Shown: in pieces, positions 28,118 to 37,189 of the stretch
Numbering within the stretch: the first letter of the stretch is position 1
Layout: the number at the start of each line of letters is the position of its first letter
Origin: Nisaea sp.
Lineage (GTDB): Bacteria; Pseudomonadota; Alphaproteobacteria; Thalassobaculales; Thalassobaculaceae
DNA: 64,000 bases
Direction: 5' to 3'
Assembly (NCBI RefSeq): GCF_034670185.1
Contig: NZ_JAXMNY010000003.1
Location: forward strand, 1 to 64,000
Program-made: the position numbers and the translations under genes
Notes under the pieces: generated by a model
What the model saw: the letters and a program-made list of their open reading frames with translations, nothing else
Told to the model about the DNA's origin: nothing
Database searches by the model: none

Positions 28118-29311
28118 TCAGATGACGTGGCGGTCGCGCAGGCTCTGGATTTCTTCGGCGCTCATGCCGAGGTCGCCCAGAATCTCGTCCGTATGCTCGC
28201 CATAGGCGGGCGGTGCGGCGGCGAAGGTGCTGGGCGTGCGCGACAGTGTGATCGGCTGGGCCACCAGATCGATATCGCCATGCTCCTCGGAATGTACGGT
28301 TTTTTGCATGCCGAGATGCTTGACCTGCGGATCAGCGAATGTCTGGTCGATGGTGTAGATAGGCCCGGCCGGGACGCCTTCCTTGTTGAACAGATCGACC
28401 CAGTGCTTTGTCGTCCCGGTCAGGATCACATCCTGGATGATGGCGTTCAGCGTGTCCCGGTTCTCCGAGCGTGACGGCGCGGTCTTGTAGTCCGGATTAT
28501 CCGGCAGATCCTCGCGGCCGATGACGGCGCAGAACCGGGTCCAGATCTTCTCCCCTGAGACCGCAATGTTCATGTAGCCGTCGCTGGTCTTGAACACGCC
28601 GGTCGGGATGCTGGTCGGGTGGTTGTTGCCGGCCTGCTTGGCGACTTCGCCGCTCATGGTCCAGCGCGAGGCCTGGAAGTCGAGCATGAAGATCTGCGCC
28701 TGCAGCAGGGAGGTATGGACCCACTGGCCCTTGCCGGAGGCTTCCCGTTCCAGCAGGGCCACCATGATGCCCTGGGAGGCGAAGATCCCGGCGGTCAGGT
28801 CCGCCACCGGAATGCCGACCCGCATCGGGCCTTCGCCGGGGGCGCCGGTAATCGACATCAGACCGCCCATGCCCTGCGCGATCTGGTCGAAGCCGGGGCG
28901 CTTGGCATAGGGGCCGTCCTGGCCGAAGCCGGAGATCGAGGCATAGACCAGACGGGGATTGTCCTTCGCCAGTGTTTCGTAATCGATGCCGAGGCGCTGT
29001 TTCACGTCGGGCCGGAAATTTTCGACGATGACGTCTGCCGTCTGCACGAGCTTCTTAAACAGGGCGACCCCATCGGGATCTTTCAGGTTCAGGGTCATCG
29101 CCCGCTTGTTGCGATGAAGGTTCTGGAAATCGGAGCCGCTGCGGGCGCCGCCGAGCTGATTGCCGGCTTCCAGTGCCTCGGGCAATTCGACCTTGATGAC
29201 ATTGGCGCCCCAGTCGGCAAGCTGGCGTACGCAGGTCGGCCCGGAGCGGACACGTGTCAGGTCGAGTACGGTGAAACGGGAGAGCGCTTCGGAGGCATGG
29301 ATGGCGGGCAT
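28118..29311 (-). CDS. CaiB/BaiF (family III) CoA-transferase
   Basis: A 397-aa protein with family III features throughout: LTRVRSGPTCVRQLADWGA and VIKVE at the N-terminus, NLHRNKRAMTLNLKDPDG, VENFRPDVKQRLG, SISGFGQDGPYAKRPGFDQI, and GIPVADLTAGIFA, whose aspartate is the expected catalytic residue that forms the aspartyl-CoA anhydride. Length is typical. It would move CoA from a donor acyl-CoA to a carboxylic acid in the cytoplasm; substrates cannot be read from the sequence. It heads a probable two-gene operon with the crotonase-fold enzyme. Confidence 0.92.
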   Translation of the reverse strand: MPAIHASEALSRFTVLDLTRVRSGPTCVRQLADWGANVIKVELPEALEAGNQLGGARSGSDFQNLHRNKRAMTLNLKDPDGVALFKKLVQTADVIVENFRPDVKQRLGIDYETLAKDNPRLVYASISGFGQDGPYAKRPGFDQIAQGMGGLMSITGAPGEGPMRVGIPVADLTAGIFASQGIMVALLEREASGKGQWVHTSLLQAQIFMLDFQASRWTMSGEVAKQAGNNHPTSIPTGVFKTSDGYMNIAVSGEKIWTRFCAVIGREDLPDNPDYKTAPSRSENRDTLNAIIQDVILTGTTKHWVDLFNKEGVPAGPIYTIDQTFADPQVKHLGMQKTVHSEEHGDIDLVAQPITLSRTPSTFAAAPPAYGEHTDEILGDLGMSAEEIQSLRDRHVI

Positions 29312-29721
29312 TGTTTACTCCCTGAGAGCTGATTTTTTATCGTTGTTGTCGTTTGACGCGCGACTATTTCATCAAGTCGCTCCGTTTGGGATAGAGCGGG
29401 CAGGATGGAGTTGATGGAAAAAATACACTCCATGGTCTCGAAATCACCATACGGCGTTCCTATATTTTTCATATACCGGCAGTCCCCGGTAAACCGACTT
29501 GGCGGACAGTCCGCCGAGAACTGGTCCCCTTCCCCGGTTCTCTTCGGAGGGCCAGGAACTGAAAAAGCGGCGCCGCATCCCCCTCCCCCCAGAGACCGGC
29601 GCCGCTTTCTTTATGCGAAATCCGGAAACTGCCCAGAGAATGCCTTGCGGCACCTTACCGCGTTGAGGCGGGCGGCGACCTCCCCTATGGTGTTGGTATT
29701 GGGTGCGAGGGCATTGCTTTC
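29312..29721. other. Structured intergenic region, candidate small RNA or leader
   Basis: This 410-base gap between the divergent CoA-transferase and ccmA genes has no convincing gene but unusual secondary-structure potential on the plus strand. It contains GGCGGAC-A-GTCCGCC at 29501-29515, then GAGAACTGG (29516-29524) pairing with CCGGTTCTC (29534-29542) through one wobble, then a terminator-type hairpin at 29562-29612. Three consecutive stems ending in a T-containing tract look like a small RNA or a terminated leader. No known RNA family was recognised. Confidence 0.4.
29562..29612 (+). terminator. Rho-independent-type terminator
   Basis: AAAAGCGGCGCCG (about 29563-29575) pairs with CGGCGCCGCTTT (29597-29608) across a loop of about 21 bases and is followed by CTTTA. 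The A-rich left side and T-containing right side would suit either strand. It lies about 110 bases before ccmA. Confidence 0.6.
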
Positions 29722-30435
29722 ATGGAAGTTTTTGGTGATCACCGGTTCGAGGGCAGGGGGCTCGGCTGCCAGCGAGGCGGCCGTCTGGTGTTCGACCGGC
29801 TGGATTTCACCCTCGCCTCAGGCGGTGTGCTGATCCTGAAAGGCCCGAATGGCAGCGGTAAATCGAGTCTGTTGCGGACCATGGCGACTCTGGTTCGTCC
29901 GGCACGCGGCGACTTGCTGTGGGACGGTGTTTCGGTCACGGACGATCCTCAATCCCATGCCGGGATGCTGCACTATGTCGGGCATGCCGATGCGGCCAAG
30001 CCCGCGATGACGGCTGAAGAACTCCTCATATTCTGGTCCGGAATGCGCGGCGCCAACGGGATATCCGTGGTGGCGGCGCTGGAGCGTTTCGGGATCGGGC
30101 ATCGCGCGGATTTTCCGGCGCGCTATCTTTCCTCCGGCCAAAAGCGACGTCTGGCGCTCGCCCGGCTGCTTGTCAGTGAGGCCCCGCTCTGGATTCTCGA
30201 CGAGCCGACGGTTGGGCTGGATGTCGATGGCGTCGCGGCATTGGAAGAGGCTATTGCCGGGCATCGCGCTCGCGGCGGCATGATTGTCGCTGCCACCCAT
30301 ATCCGGTTCGAGACCGGCGATCGTGTTGCCGAGCTTGAACTTTCGGATTTCGCCCCGTCCGCGGGCGATCTCGCAGAGGCCTATGGTGCCCTCGGCGCGG
30401 AGCTCCGGGCCGGCGCTTTCCGGGACGCGTCATGA
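29722..30435 (+). CDS. ccmA: CcmA, ATPase of the heme-handling CcmABCD complex
   Basis: A 237-aa ABC ATPase that drives release of heme-loaded CcmE from CcmC in System I cytochrome c maturation. Walker A is GPNGSGKSS (about residue 41), the signature is the CcmA-typical LSSGQKRRLALARLL (about 137), and Walker B is LWILDEPTVGLD (about 155). It acts on the cytoplasmic face of the inner membrane with CcmB and CcmC. It begins an operon in which most genes overlap or are a few bases apart; its stop overlaps the ccmB start as ATGA. Confidence 0.95.
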   Translation: MEVFGDHRFEGRGLGCQRGGRLVFDRLDFTLASGGVLILKGPNGSGKSSLLRTMATLVRPARGDLLWDGVSVTDDPQSHAGMLHYVGHADAAKPAMTAEELLIFWSGMRGANGISVVAALERFGIGHRADFPARYLSSGQKRRLALARLLVSEAPLWILDEPTVGLDVDGVAALEEAIAGHRARGGMIVAATHIRFETGDRVAELELSDFAPSAGDLAEAYGALGAELRAGAFRDAS

Positions 30436-31097
30436 AGTGCTTTCTCGTCCTCGTTCGCCGGGACCTCTCCCTCGCTCTCCGTCAGGGCAGCGATGCCGCC
30501 ATGGCGCTGATGTTCTTTGTCATCGTGGTGACCCTGTTCCCGCTCGCTGTCGGCCCGGAGCCGGGTGTGCTGGAGCGAATATCTTCCGGCATCGTCTGGG
30601 TTGCCGCTCTGCTCGCGGCCATGCTGTCGCTCGACCGGATGTTCCAGACCGATTACGACGACGGCTCGCTTGAGCTGATGCTGCTGACCCCGGTGCCGCT
30701 GGAAGTCCTGGTGCTGGCGAAGTGTCTGGCCCACTGGTTGACCACCGGATTGCCGATGCTGCTGATGGCGCCGTTGCTCGGGGTTTTCATGAACATGCAG
30801 ACCGAGGCCTTTCCGGTGCTGCTGGCAAGCATGGCTCTGGGCACGCCGGTTCTCAGCCTGCTCGGCGGGGTCGGTGCAGCGTTGGTGCTCGGCGCGCGGC
30901 GGGCGGGAACGCTGGTTGCCCTGCTGGTGCTGCCGCTGACCATTCCGCTGCTGATCTTCGGGGTGTCGGCGGTAGAGGCTGCTGTTACCGGGCAGTCGGC
31001 CAAGGCGCAGCTGTTGATCCTGGGCGCCATGCTGATGGCTTGCCTTCCGCTCGCGCCGTGGGCGACTGCGGCGGCGCTGAGACAAGCGGCCGGTTGA
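30432..31097 (+). CDS. ccmB: CcmB, membrane subunit of the CcmABCD complex
   Basis: A 221-aa integral membrane protein with six hydrophobic segments. The conserved CcmB features are the N-terminal LVRRDLSLALRQGSD and the cytoplasmic stretch LDRMFQTDYDDGSLELMLLTP near residue 57, which contacts the ATPase. It pairs with CcmA and CcmC in the inner membrane to release holo-CcmE. The start overlaps the ccmA stop by four bases, indicating translational coupling. Confidence 0.94.
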   Translation: MKCFLVLVRRDLSLALRQGSDAAMALMFFVIVVTLFPLAVGPEPGVLERISSGIVWVAALLAAMLSLDRMFQTDYDDGSLELMLLTPVPLEVLVLAKCLAHWLTTGLPMLLMAPLLGVFMNMQTEAFPVLLASMALGTPVLSLLGGVGAALVLGARRAGTLVALLVLPLTIPLLIFGVSAVEAAVTGQSAKAQLLILGAMLMACLPLAPWATAAALRQAAG

Positions 31098-31206
31098 TGT
31101 TTTCCGCCGGTTGGTGTTCAAACAAATCTGCGGACGGAGAGAGACGGGGGCAGACCCCGCGGCCGGACCGATCCATACCGATAAGGTATATGGAGGATAT
31201 GCTCGG

Positions 31207-31932
31207 ATGAACTGGTTCCACTGGCTTGCCAATCCGGCGCGCTTCATGCGCTTCGCCGCCCGGCTGCAGCCCTGGATCATGGCGCTCGGTCTTTTGACTG
31301 GCGCCGCTGGTTTCTATTTTGCGCTGTTCGCCTCGCCGGCGGATTACCAGCAGGGCGAGACCGTGCGCATCATGTATGTGCACGTACCGTCGGCTTGGAT
31401 GGCGATGTTCATCTATGTGGTGATGGCCGCTGCGGCGGGCAGTTTTCTGATCTGGAAGCATCCGTTGGCCGATGTCGCGGCCCAGGCCGCCGCGCCGGTC
31501 GGGGCAGGTTTCACCCTGATGGCACTGATCACGGGCTCTCTCTGGGGCCAGCCGATGTGGGGCACATGGTGGGTCTGGGATGCGAGGCTGACCTCCGTTC
31601 TGATCCTGTTCTTCCTTTATCTCGGCTATATCGCCCTGGTGGATGCCTTCGACGATCCGGAGCGTGGCTCCAAGGCGGGCGCAATTCTGCTGCTGGTCGG
31701 CGTGGTGAACATCCCGATCATCAAGTTTTCGGTCGACTGGTGGAACACGTTGCATCAGCCTGCGAGTGTGGCGCGGATGGACGGGCCGTCCATCGATCCG
31801 TCGATGTTGTTGCCGCTGTTGCTGATGGCCGCCGCCTTCAAGCTGTACTTCCTGTATCTCTTGGTTGTGCGCATGCGTGGCGAGCTGATGGCCCGACGCA
31901 TCCGGTTGCTGCACCTGTCAGACGTCTCCTGA
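31207..31932 (+). CDS. ccmC: CcmC, heme lyase for CcmE
   Basis: A 241-aa membrane protein with six transmembrane segments and the WWD signature WGTWWVWDARLTS (about residues 118-130), which holds heme for transfer to CcmE. Histidines flank it in YVHVPSAW and the periplasmic WWNTLHQPASV region, the usual axial ligands. The ATG at 31207 is chosen because GGAGG lies 10 bases upstream and the protein then begins at the normal family N-terminus; the frame is open further upstream but reads as non-coding. The gap of about 110 bases after ccmB is the widest in the operon. Confidence 0.95.
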   Translation: MNWFHWLANPARFMRFAARLQPWIMALGLLTGAAGFYFALFASPADYQQGETVRIMYVHVPSAWMAMFIYVVMAAAAGSFLIWKHPLADVAAQAAAPVGAGFTLMALITGSLWGQPMWGTWWVWDARLTSVLILFFLYLGYIALVDAFDDPERGSKAGAILLLVGVVNIPIIKFSVDWWNTLHQPASVARMDGPSIDPSMLLPLLLMAAAFKLYFLYLLVVRMRGELMARRIRLLHLSDVS

Positions 31933-32062
31933 CGGGGGTGCCGACTGATCGCGTTGTGATTGCCCGCGACTTCACGTCGCTTTGACCGGTTTTGGAATTA
32001 ATCTAAATTCCAAGTGTTGATGAACGGTTTGCTGGAGCAAGGCCATTCAGGAATTTCTCGAA

Positions 32063-32254
32063 ATGGGTGGATATGCGACCTATGTCTGGTCGTCCTACGG
32101 AGTGGTCGTGGTGATGCTTGCCGTGATGCTGATCTCCTCAGTTATCAGGGTTCGGACACGGGATCGCGAGTTAACCGCTCTGGAAGAGCGGGTGGGGCCT
32201 CGGCGACAACGCCGCCAGCAGAACGATCCAGAGGATACGCGCCATGACGCCTAA
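32063..32254 (+). CDS. ccmD: CcmD, small subunit of the heme-handling complex
   Basis: A 63-aa protein with one membrane segment (YGVVVVMLAVMLISSVI, about residues 12-29) after the aromatic-rich YATYVWSSYG typical of CcmD, then a basic, coil-like tail. It helps release CcmE from CcmABC. Overlap of its end with the ccmE start and its position between ccmC and ccmE support the call; another overlapping frame in the same stretch is less convincing. Confidence 0.85.
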   Translation: MGGYATYVWSSYGVVVVMLAVMLISSVIRVRTRDRELTALEERVGPRRQRRQQNDPEDTRHDA

Positions 32255-32690
32255 ACGCCGCCGCCTATCCATTGTCCTGATCGGACTTGCCATGCTCGGC
32301 ACGGCGGCGGCACTCGTGCTGACCGCGTTCGAGGATAATCTCGTATTTTTCTTCAGTCCGACGGATCTCGCCGAAAAGGATGTCGGGGCGGACCGTCGTA
32401 TCCGGATCGGTGGCATGGTCGAGGATGGTAGCTGGAAGAAGTACGAGGAGGGGCTGCGCTCCGAGTTTATCGTCACCGATTTCCAGAATGCGGTGAAAGT
32501 GGTCTATCGCGGCTCCCTGCCGGACCTGTTCCGGGAAGGGCAGGGCGTTGTGGCAGAGGGCAAGTTCAACGGCACCGTCTTCACAGCCAGCGAAGTGCTG
32601 GCCAAACATGATGAGAATTACATGCCGCGCGAGGTTGCCGACGCATTGAAGAAATCCGGCCGCTGGAAAGAAGGGGAGGAGGCGAAATGA
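32244..32690 (+). CDS. ccmE: CcmE, periplasmic heme chaperone
   Basis: A 148-aa membrane-anchored chaperone: basic start (MTPKRRR), one membrane helix (about residues 8-28), then an OB-fold domain with IRIGGMVEDGSW and GQGVVAEG. The heme-binding motif LAKHDENYMP near residue 118 supplies the histidine that binds heme covalently and the tyrosine ligand. CcmE receives heme from CcmC and passes it to CcmF. Its start overlaps ccmD and its stop overlaps ccmF (ATGA). Confidence 0.96.
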   Translation: MTPKRRRLSIVLIGLAMLGTAAALVLTAFEDNLVFFFSPTDLAEKDVGADRRIRIGGMVEDGSWKKYEEGLRSEFIVTDFQNAVKVVYRGSLPDLFREGQGVVAEGKFNGTVFTASEVLAKHDENYMPREVADALKKSGRWKEGEEAK

Positions 32691-34681
32691 TCGCTGAGAT
32701 CGGGCATTACGCCCTCGTTCTTGCCTTCTTCGTTGCGATTGCGCAGGTCGTCGTGCCGATGTACGGCGCGGCCAGGCGGGATGCTGCTCTGATGGGCTTC
32801 GCCGCCCCCGCCGCCTCGGCTCAGTTCCTGTGCATTTCGATCGCTTTCGGCGCGCTGATGCACGCCTACATCACGTCGGACTTCTCGGTTGCCAACGTGG
32901 CGCAGAATTCCCACAGCCTGAAGCCTTTGCTCTACAAGATCTCCGGCGTCTGGGGGAACCACGAAGGCTCGATGGTGTTCTGGGTGCTGATCCTAGCCCT
33001 GTTCGGCTTTGCGGTTGCCGCTTTCGGCCGGCAGTTGCCGGACACGCTGAAGGCCCGTGTGATCTCTATTCAGGGCCTGATCGGGCTCGCCTTCCTTGGC
33101 TTCATCCTGCTGACCTCGAACCCGTTCGAGCGGCTTGATCCGGCGCCGCTCGACGGTCGCGATCTTAATCCGCTGTTGCAGGATCCGGGTCTCGCCTTCC
33201 ATCCACCGATGCTCTACATCGGCTATGTCGGTTTCTCACTGGCCTTTTCCTTTGCCATGGCAGCGCTGATCGAGGGCCGGGTCGACCCGGCCTGGGCCCG
33301 CTGGGTGCGGCCCTGGACTCTCGCCGCCTGGACCTTCCTGACCGCCGGCATCACGCTCGGCAGCTGGTGGGCCTATTATGAGCTTGGCTGGGGCGGCTGG
33401 TGGTTCTGGGACCCGGTCGAGAATGCCAGTTTCATGCCTTGGCTGGCAGGCACGGCACTGCTGCATTCCGCCATCGTGGTGGAAAAGCGCGATGCGCTGA
33501 AGGCCTGGACGATTCTGCTCGCCATCATCACCTTCTCGCTTAGCCTGATGGGCACTTTCCTGGTGCGCTCCGGCATCCTGACGTCGGTGCATGCCTTCGC
33601 TGTCGATCCCGAGCGCGGTCTCTTCATCCTCGGCATCTTGATCGTCGCGGTCGGTGGCTCGCTCACGCTCTTTGCCATTCGCGCACCCGCGCTGAAGGCC
33701 GGCGGCCTGTTCGTGCCGGTGAGCCGGGAAGGTGGGTTGGTGCTGAACAACCTGATCCTGAGCGTGGCGACGGTGACCGTCTTTATCGGTACGCTCTATC
33801 CGCTATTCCTGGATGCGATGACCGGCGACAAGGTGTCGGTCGGTGCACCTTTCTTCAATGCGACCTTCGTGCCGGTGATGATCCCGCTTCTGGTCCTGCT
33901 GGCCATCGGCCCGCTGCTGCCCTGGAAGCGCGGCAATCTCCGCGCGGCCGTCGAAAAGCTCTGGGTCAGTGCGCTCTTCACTGTCGTGGTCGCGGGCGGA
34001 ATTCTGGTTCTGGAAGAGGGCGCGCCTCTGGCGCCAGTGCTCGGCTTCGGCTTTGCCGCCTGGGTGGCGGGTGGTGTGGTGACCGAACTGGCCGAACGTA
34101 TCCGTCTATTCCGGATTCCGGTCGTCGACAGCCTCAGGCGTCTCTTCAATCTTCCCGGAGCCGCCTACGGCATGAGCCTCGCTCATATCGGCATGGCGGT
34201 ATTCATTTGCGGCGCCACGGGCGAGATGAACTGGACCCGGGAGCTGGTCGCAACCGCACGAGCGGGAGATACCTTGACCCTCGGCCAGTACGAACTGGTG
34301 CTGGAGAAGGTCGAGCGCAGCCAGGGTCCGAACTATTTCCGCGACATGGCGACGCTGAAGGTCAGCAAGGATGGTGTTCCATACGCTACCCTGCATCCGG
34401 AACGGCGGCTCTATCCGGTGCAGCAGATGCCGACCACCGAAGCGGCCATCCGCTCCAGCATTTCCGGCGATCTTTATGTCGCCATCGGTGAAGGCAGTGA
34501 CCAGGGCGGCTACATTGTCCGTGTCTGGGTCAAGCCGCTGGTGCCGTGGATCTGGACCGGCGCCATGCTGATGGTTCTCGGCGGGCTGTTCTCGCTGTCG
34601 GACCGCCGCTTGCGCATAGGTGCGCCGAAACGTTCTAAGCGACCCGCAGCCCGACCGGCGGTGACGGAGGCGGGAGACTGA
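32687..34681 (+). CDS. ccmF: CcmF, cytochrome c heme lyase subunit
   Basis: A 664-aa polytopic membrane protein, the usual CcmF length, with the long WWD motif GGWWFWDPVENASFMPW near residue 242 and many transmembrane segments. The histidines expected to ligate heme are visible, for example in WGNHEGSMV (about 88), FHPPMLYIG and LRSGILTSVHAFA. It attaches heme from CcmE to the cysteines of apocytochromes together with CcmH and CcmI. It is tightly packed, with ccmG starting one base after its stop. Confidence 0.97.
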   Translation: MIAEIGHYALVLAFFVAIAQVVVPMYGAARRDAALMGFAAPAASAQFLCISIAFGALMHAYITSDFSVANVAQNSHSLKPLLYKISGVWGNHEGSMVFWVLILALFGFAVAAFGRQLPDTLKARVISIQGLIGLAFLGFILLTSNPFERLDPAPLDGRDLNPLLQDPGLAFHPPMLYIGYVGFSLAFSFAMAALIEGRVDPAWARWVRPWTLAAWTFLTAGITLGSWWAYYELGWGGWWFWDPVENASFMPWLAGTALLHSAIVVEKRDALKAWTILLAIITFSLSLMGTFLVRSGILTSVHAFAVDPERGLFILGILIVAVGGSLTLFAIRAPALKAGGLFVPVSREGGLVLNNLILSVATVTVFIGTLYPLFLDAMTGDKVSVGAPFFNATFVPVMIPLLVLLAIGPLLPWKRGNLRAAVEKLWVSALFTVVVAGGILVLEEGAPLAPVLGFGFAAWVAGGVVTELAERIRLFRIPVVDSLRRLFNLPGAAYGMSLAHIGMAVFICGATGEMNWTRELVATARAGDTLTLGQYELVLEKVERSQGPNYFRDMATLKVSKDGVPYATLHPERRLYPVQQMPTTEAAIRSSISGDLYVAIGEGSDQGGYIVRVWVKPLVPWIWTGAMLMVLGGLFSLSDRRLRIGAPKRSKRPAARPAVTEAGD

Positions 34682-34682
34682 G

Positions 34683-35231
34683 ATGCTGAAACGGCTGCTC
34701 TTCCTCTTGCCGCTGCTGGTCTTCGCGGTGATCGCCGCCTATTTCACGGTGCCGATCCTGACCAAGAAGGACCCGCACATTCTGCCGTCCGTGATGATCG
34801 ACAAACCGGCGCCGGCGCATGACTTGGGACGGTTGTTGCAGGACAAACCGGGGGTCGGTCCGGAGGCTCTCAGGGGTGAGGTGAAGTTGGTCAATTTCTT
34901 CGCTTCCTGGTGCGGGCCATGCCGGGCGGAGCATCCGATCCTGATGCGGCTTGCCGCTGAAACGGACCTGCCGCTTGTCGGTATCAACTACAAAGACCAG
35001 CGGGACGCTGCTCTTGTCTGGCTGCGCGAGCTGGGTGATCCGTTCGGACGGATCGGCGTCGACGGGGACGGCCGTGCCGCCATCGACTGGGGCGTCTATG
35101 GCGTGCCTGAAACCTATGTCGTCGATGCGGGCGGGCATATTCGCTACCGGCATGTCGGCCCGCTGACTGCTCAAGCCCTGAAGGAGACGATCTTGCCGAT
35201 GGTCGAACATTTGAGGGCGGCCAAAGGATGA
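34683..35231 (+). CDS. ccmG: CcmG/DsbE, periplasmic thioredoxin-like reductase
   Basis: A 182-aa protein with an N-terminal signal anchor (about residues 5-22) and a thioredoxin fold carrying FFASWCGPCRAEHP near residue 74. The WCGPC motif reduces the disulfide of apocytochrome CxxCH sites, or of CcmH, before heme attachment. The later cis-proline region GVYGVPETYVVD is also present. It overlaps ccmH by four bases. Confidence 0.96.
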   Translation: MLKRLLFLLPLLVFAVIAAYFTVPILTKKDPHILPSVMIDKPAPAHDLGRLLQDKPGVGPEALRGEVKLVNFFASWCGPCRAEHPILMRLAAETDLPLVGINYKDQRDAALVWLRELGDPFGRIGVDGDGRAAIDWGVYGVPETYVVDAGGHIRYRHVGPLTAQALKETILPMVEHLRAAKG

Positions 35232-35710
35232 TCCGTTCCATAATTATGGCGCTGCTTGTTGCCGTTCTGACCGTGCCTGCTGTTGCGGTGGAGCCGGGCG
35301 AGATGCTGAAGGATCCTGCGCTCGAAGCGCGTGCGCGTGAACTCAGCAAGGAAATCCGCTGCCTCGTCTGCCAGAACCAGTCGATTGACGACAGTAATGC
35401 GGGGCTTGCCAAAGACCTCCGGGTGATCTTGCGGGAACGTCTCGTCGCCGGTGACAGCGACAGCGAGATCAAGACCTTCCTGGTTGATCGGTATGGCGAT
35501 TTCGTGCTGCTGAAGCCGCCGGTCAAGGCGGAGACATTGTTCCTCTGGTACGGGCCGTTCGCCATCGGCGTTCTGGGGGCAATCGGCGTTGCCGTGTTCC
35601 TCCTGCGGCGGCGGGATGGCGGTGGCGATGAGACCATACCAACACCCTTGAGCGACGACGAGCGCAAGCGGATCGGCGCACTGATGTCTGAACAGGATCG
35701 GAAAGCCTGA
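35228..35710 (+). CDS. ccmH: CcmH (CycL-type) thiol-disulfide subunit of the heme lyase
   Basis: A 160-aa protein with a signal peptide (residues 1-22), the redox motif IRCLVCQNQSIDDSNA (about residues 44-59) and a C-terminal membrane helix (LFLWYGPFAIGVLGAIGVAV) followed by a basic cytoplasmic tail. The LxCxxC pair exchanges electrons with apocytochrome and CcmG. This short form lacks the TPR part, which here is the separate CcmI gene immediately downstream. Confidence 0.95.
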   Translation: MIRSIIMALLVAVLTVPAVAVEPGEMLKDPALEARARELSKEIRCLVCQNQSIDDSNAGLAKDLRVILRERLVAGDSDSEIKTFLVDRYGDFVLLKPPVKAETLFLWYGPFAIGVLGAIGVAVFLLRRRDGGGDETIPTPLSDDERKRIGALMSEQDRKA

Positions 35711-37188
35711 TGATCTTTTGGGTTTTTGCCGGAGTTCTGACGTTCGGCATCGTTTTGCTTCTGCTCTGGCCAGTTCTTTCCGCCGGGACCGATGATGAGA
35801 ACGGGGAAGGAGCGCGAGAGGAAGCGCTGGCGGTTTATCGCGATCAGTTGCAGGAGCTGGAGCGCGATCTCGATGCGGGTCGCCTCGGCGCCGAGGACTT
35901 CGAAGCAGCAAAGCTTGAGGTTGAGCGCCGCATGCTGGCCGCTGCGGCGGAGCAGGAGAAATCCGCGGCCGCATCGCCGCAATCAGTCCGCAAGCGCCGG
36001 TTGGCGGCGTCCGTTCTGGTGATTTTTGCGGTCCCTGCCGGTGCGCTTCTGACCTATGTCTCCGTGGGCAGTCCCGGCATGCGGGATCTGCCGCTGACCG
36101 CGCGCACCGATGGTGCGGGAACCCGGACTCTTGCAGGGAGCACCGGCAGTCAGGCAACGGGCCAAGAGCGTGCAACCGGGGCTCAGCAAGAACAGCCCGG
36201 CGTTTCGGAGATGATCACAGGGCTGCAGGCCAAGCTGGAGAACAATCCGGACGATGCCGACGGCTGGGCGCTGTTGGGGCGCTCCTACTTGGTGACAGAA
36301 CGCTATCGCGATGCCGTCGATGCCTATGCGAAGGCGATCACGCTGATGCCGGACAATCTTCAGCTCATCGCGGCGCGCGGCGAAGCGCTGGTGCTCGCCG
36401 CTGACGGTGTGGTGCCGCCCGCTGCCGTCGCGGATTTCCGCGCCGTCAATCTGAAGCAACCTCAGGAGCCTCGCGCCCGCTACTATCTTGGGCTCTCCCG
36501 CAGTCAGGCAGCGGACGCAGCCGGTGCGCTGAAATGGTGGATCGCACTGGAAGCGGACACGCCGCCCGGCGCGCCCTGGGAAGCATTGGTGACCCAACGG
36601 ATTGACGAGGTCGGGACGGAAGCCGGTATCGATGTGTCATCTCTCAGAGAGGCCGAACGAAAAGGCCGCCCCGAAAGCCCGACTCCTGCATCGGTGCCGG
36701 GGCCGAGTGCGGATGACGTGGCTGCGGCACAGGACATGACCGCGGAAGACCGGTCTGCGATGATCCAGTCCATGGTGGACCGTCTGGCCGAACGCCTTCA
36801 GGAAGAGCCGGACGATCTCGACGGCTGGCTCCGTCTCGCACGTGCCTATGGCGTGCTCGGCAAGACCGAAGAGGCGATCAACGCGCAGGCGAATGCGGCA
36901 CGGCTGGCGCCTGATGATCTGGATATCCAGCTTTCATATGCCCGTGCTTTGTTCCCGCCGGGCACGCCGGAGACTGGCATGACGGAAGAGTTCGTCTCGC
37001 TGGTTGCGCATATCCGTACATTGGCGCCGGGTAACCCCGATGGCCTCTTCTATGGAGGGCTCATCGCGTACAGAAAAGGCGATGCTGCAACTGCGAAGAA
37101 ACTCTGGGGCGATTTGCTCACACTCATGGGCCCCGATGCGCCCGCTCGCGGAATGCTTGAGGCCCGGATCAAGGCGCTCGGCGGATAA
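35710..37188 (+). CDS. ccmI: CcmI, apocytochrome chaperone with TPR domain
   Basis: A 492-aa protein with an N-terminal membrane helix (IFWVFAGVLTFGIVLLLLWPV), the CcmI-typical leucine-rich stretch ALAVYRDQLQELERDLDAGRL, and a second helix near residue 100. The periplasmic part carries TPR units in two blocks: DADGWALLGRSYLVTERYRD near 178 and DDLDGWLRLARAYGVLGKTE near 367. It binds the C-terminal helix of apocytochromes and presents them to CcmF/CcmH. It ends the ccm operon and is followed by a hairpin. Confidence 0.93.
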   Translation: MIFWVFAGVLTFGIVLLLLWPVLSAGTDDENGEGAREEALAVYRDQLQELERDLDAGRLGAEDFEAAKLEVERRMLAAAAEQEKSAAASPQSVRKRRLAASVLVIFAVPAGALLTYVSVGSPGMRDLPLTARTDGAGTRTLAGSTGSQATGQERATGAQQEQPGVSEMITGLQAKLENNPDDADGWALLGRSYLVTERYRDAVDAYAKAITLMPDNLQLIAARGEALVLAADGVVPPAAVADFRAVNLKQPQEPRARYYLGLSRSQAADAAGALKWWIALEADTPPGAPWEALVTQRIDEVGTEAGIDVSSLREAERKGRPESPTPASVPGPSADDVAAAQDMTAEDRSAMIQSMVDRLAERLQEEPDDLDGWLRLARAYGVLGKTEEAINAQANAARLAPDDLDIQLSYARALFPPGTPETGMTEEFVSLVAHIRTLAPGNPDGLFYGGLIAYRKGDAATAKKLWGDLLTLMGPDAPARGMLEARIKALGG

Positions 37189-37189
37189 G

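Noticed and set aside
30381..31914. Long minus-strand frames opposite ccmB and ccmC, rich in His, Gln and Arg
   Set aside because: Composition is typical of antisense shadows of membrane-protein genes, and the plus-strand ccm genes are clear.
35228..35982. Minus-strand frames opposite ccmH and ccmI
   Set aside because: They have no domain likeness, and the plus-strand genes carry the CcmH redox motif and CcmI TPRs.
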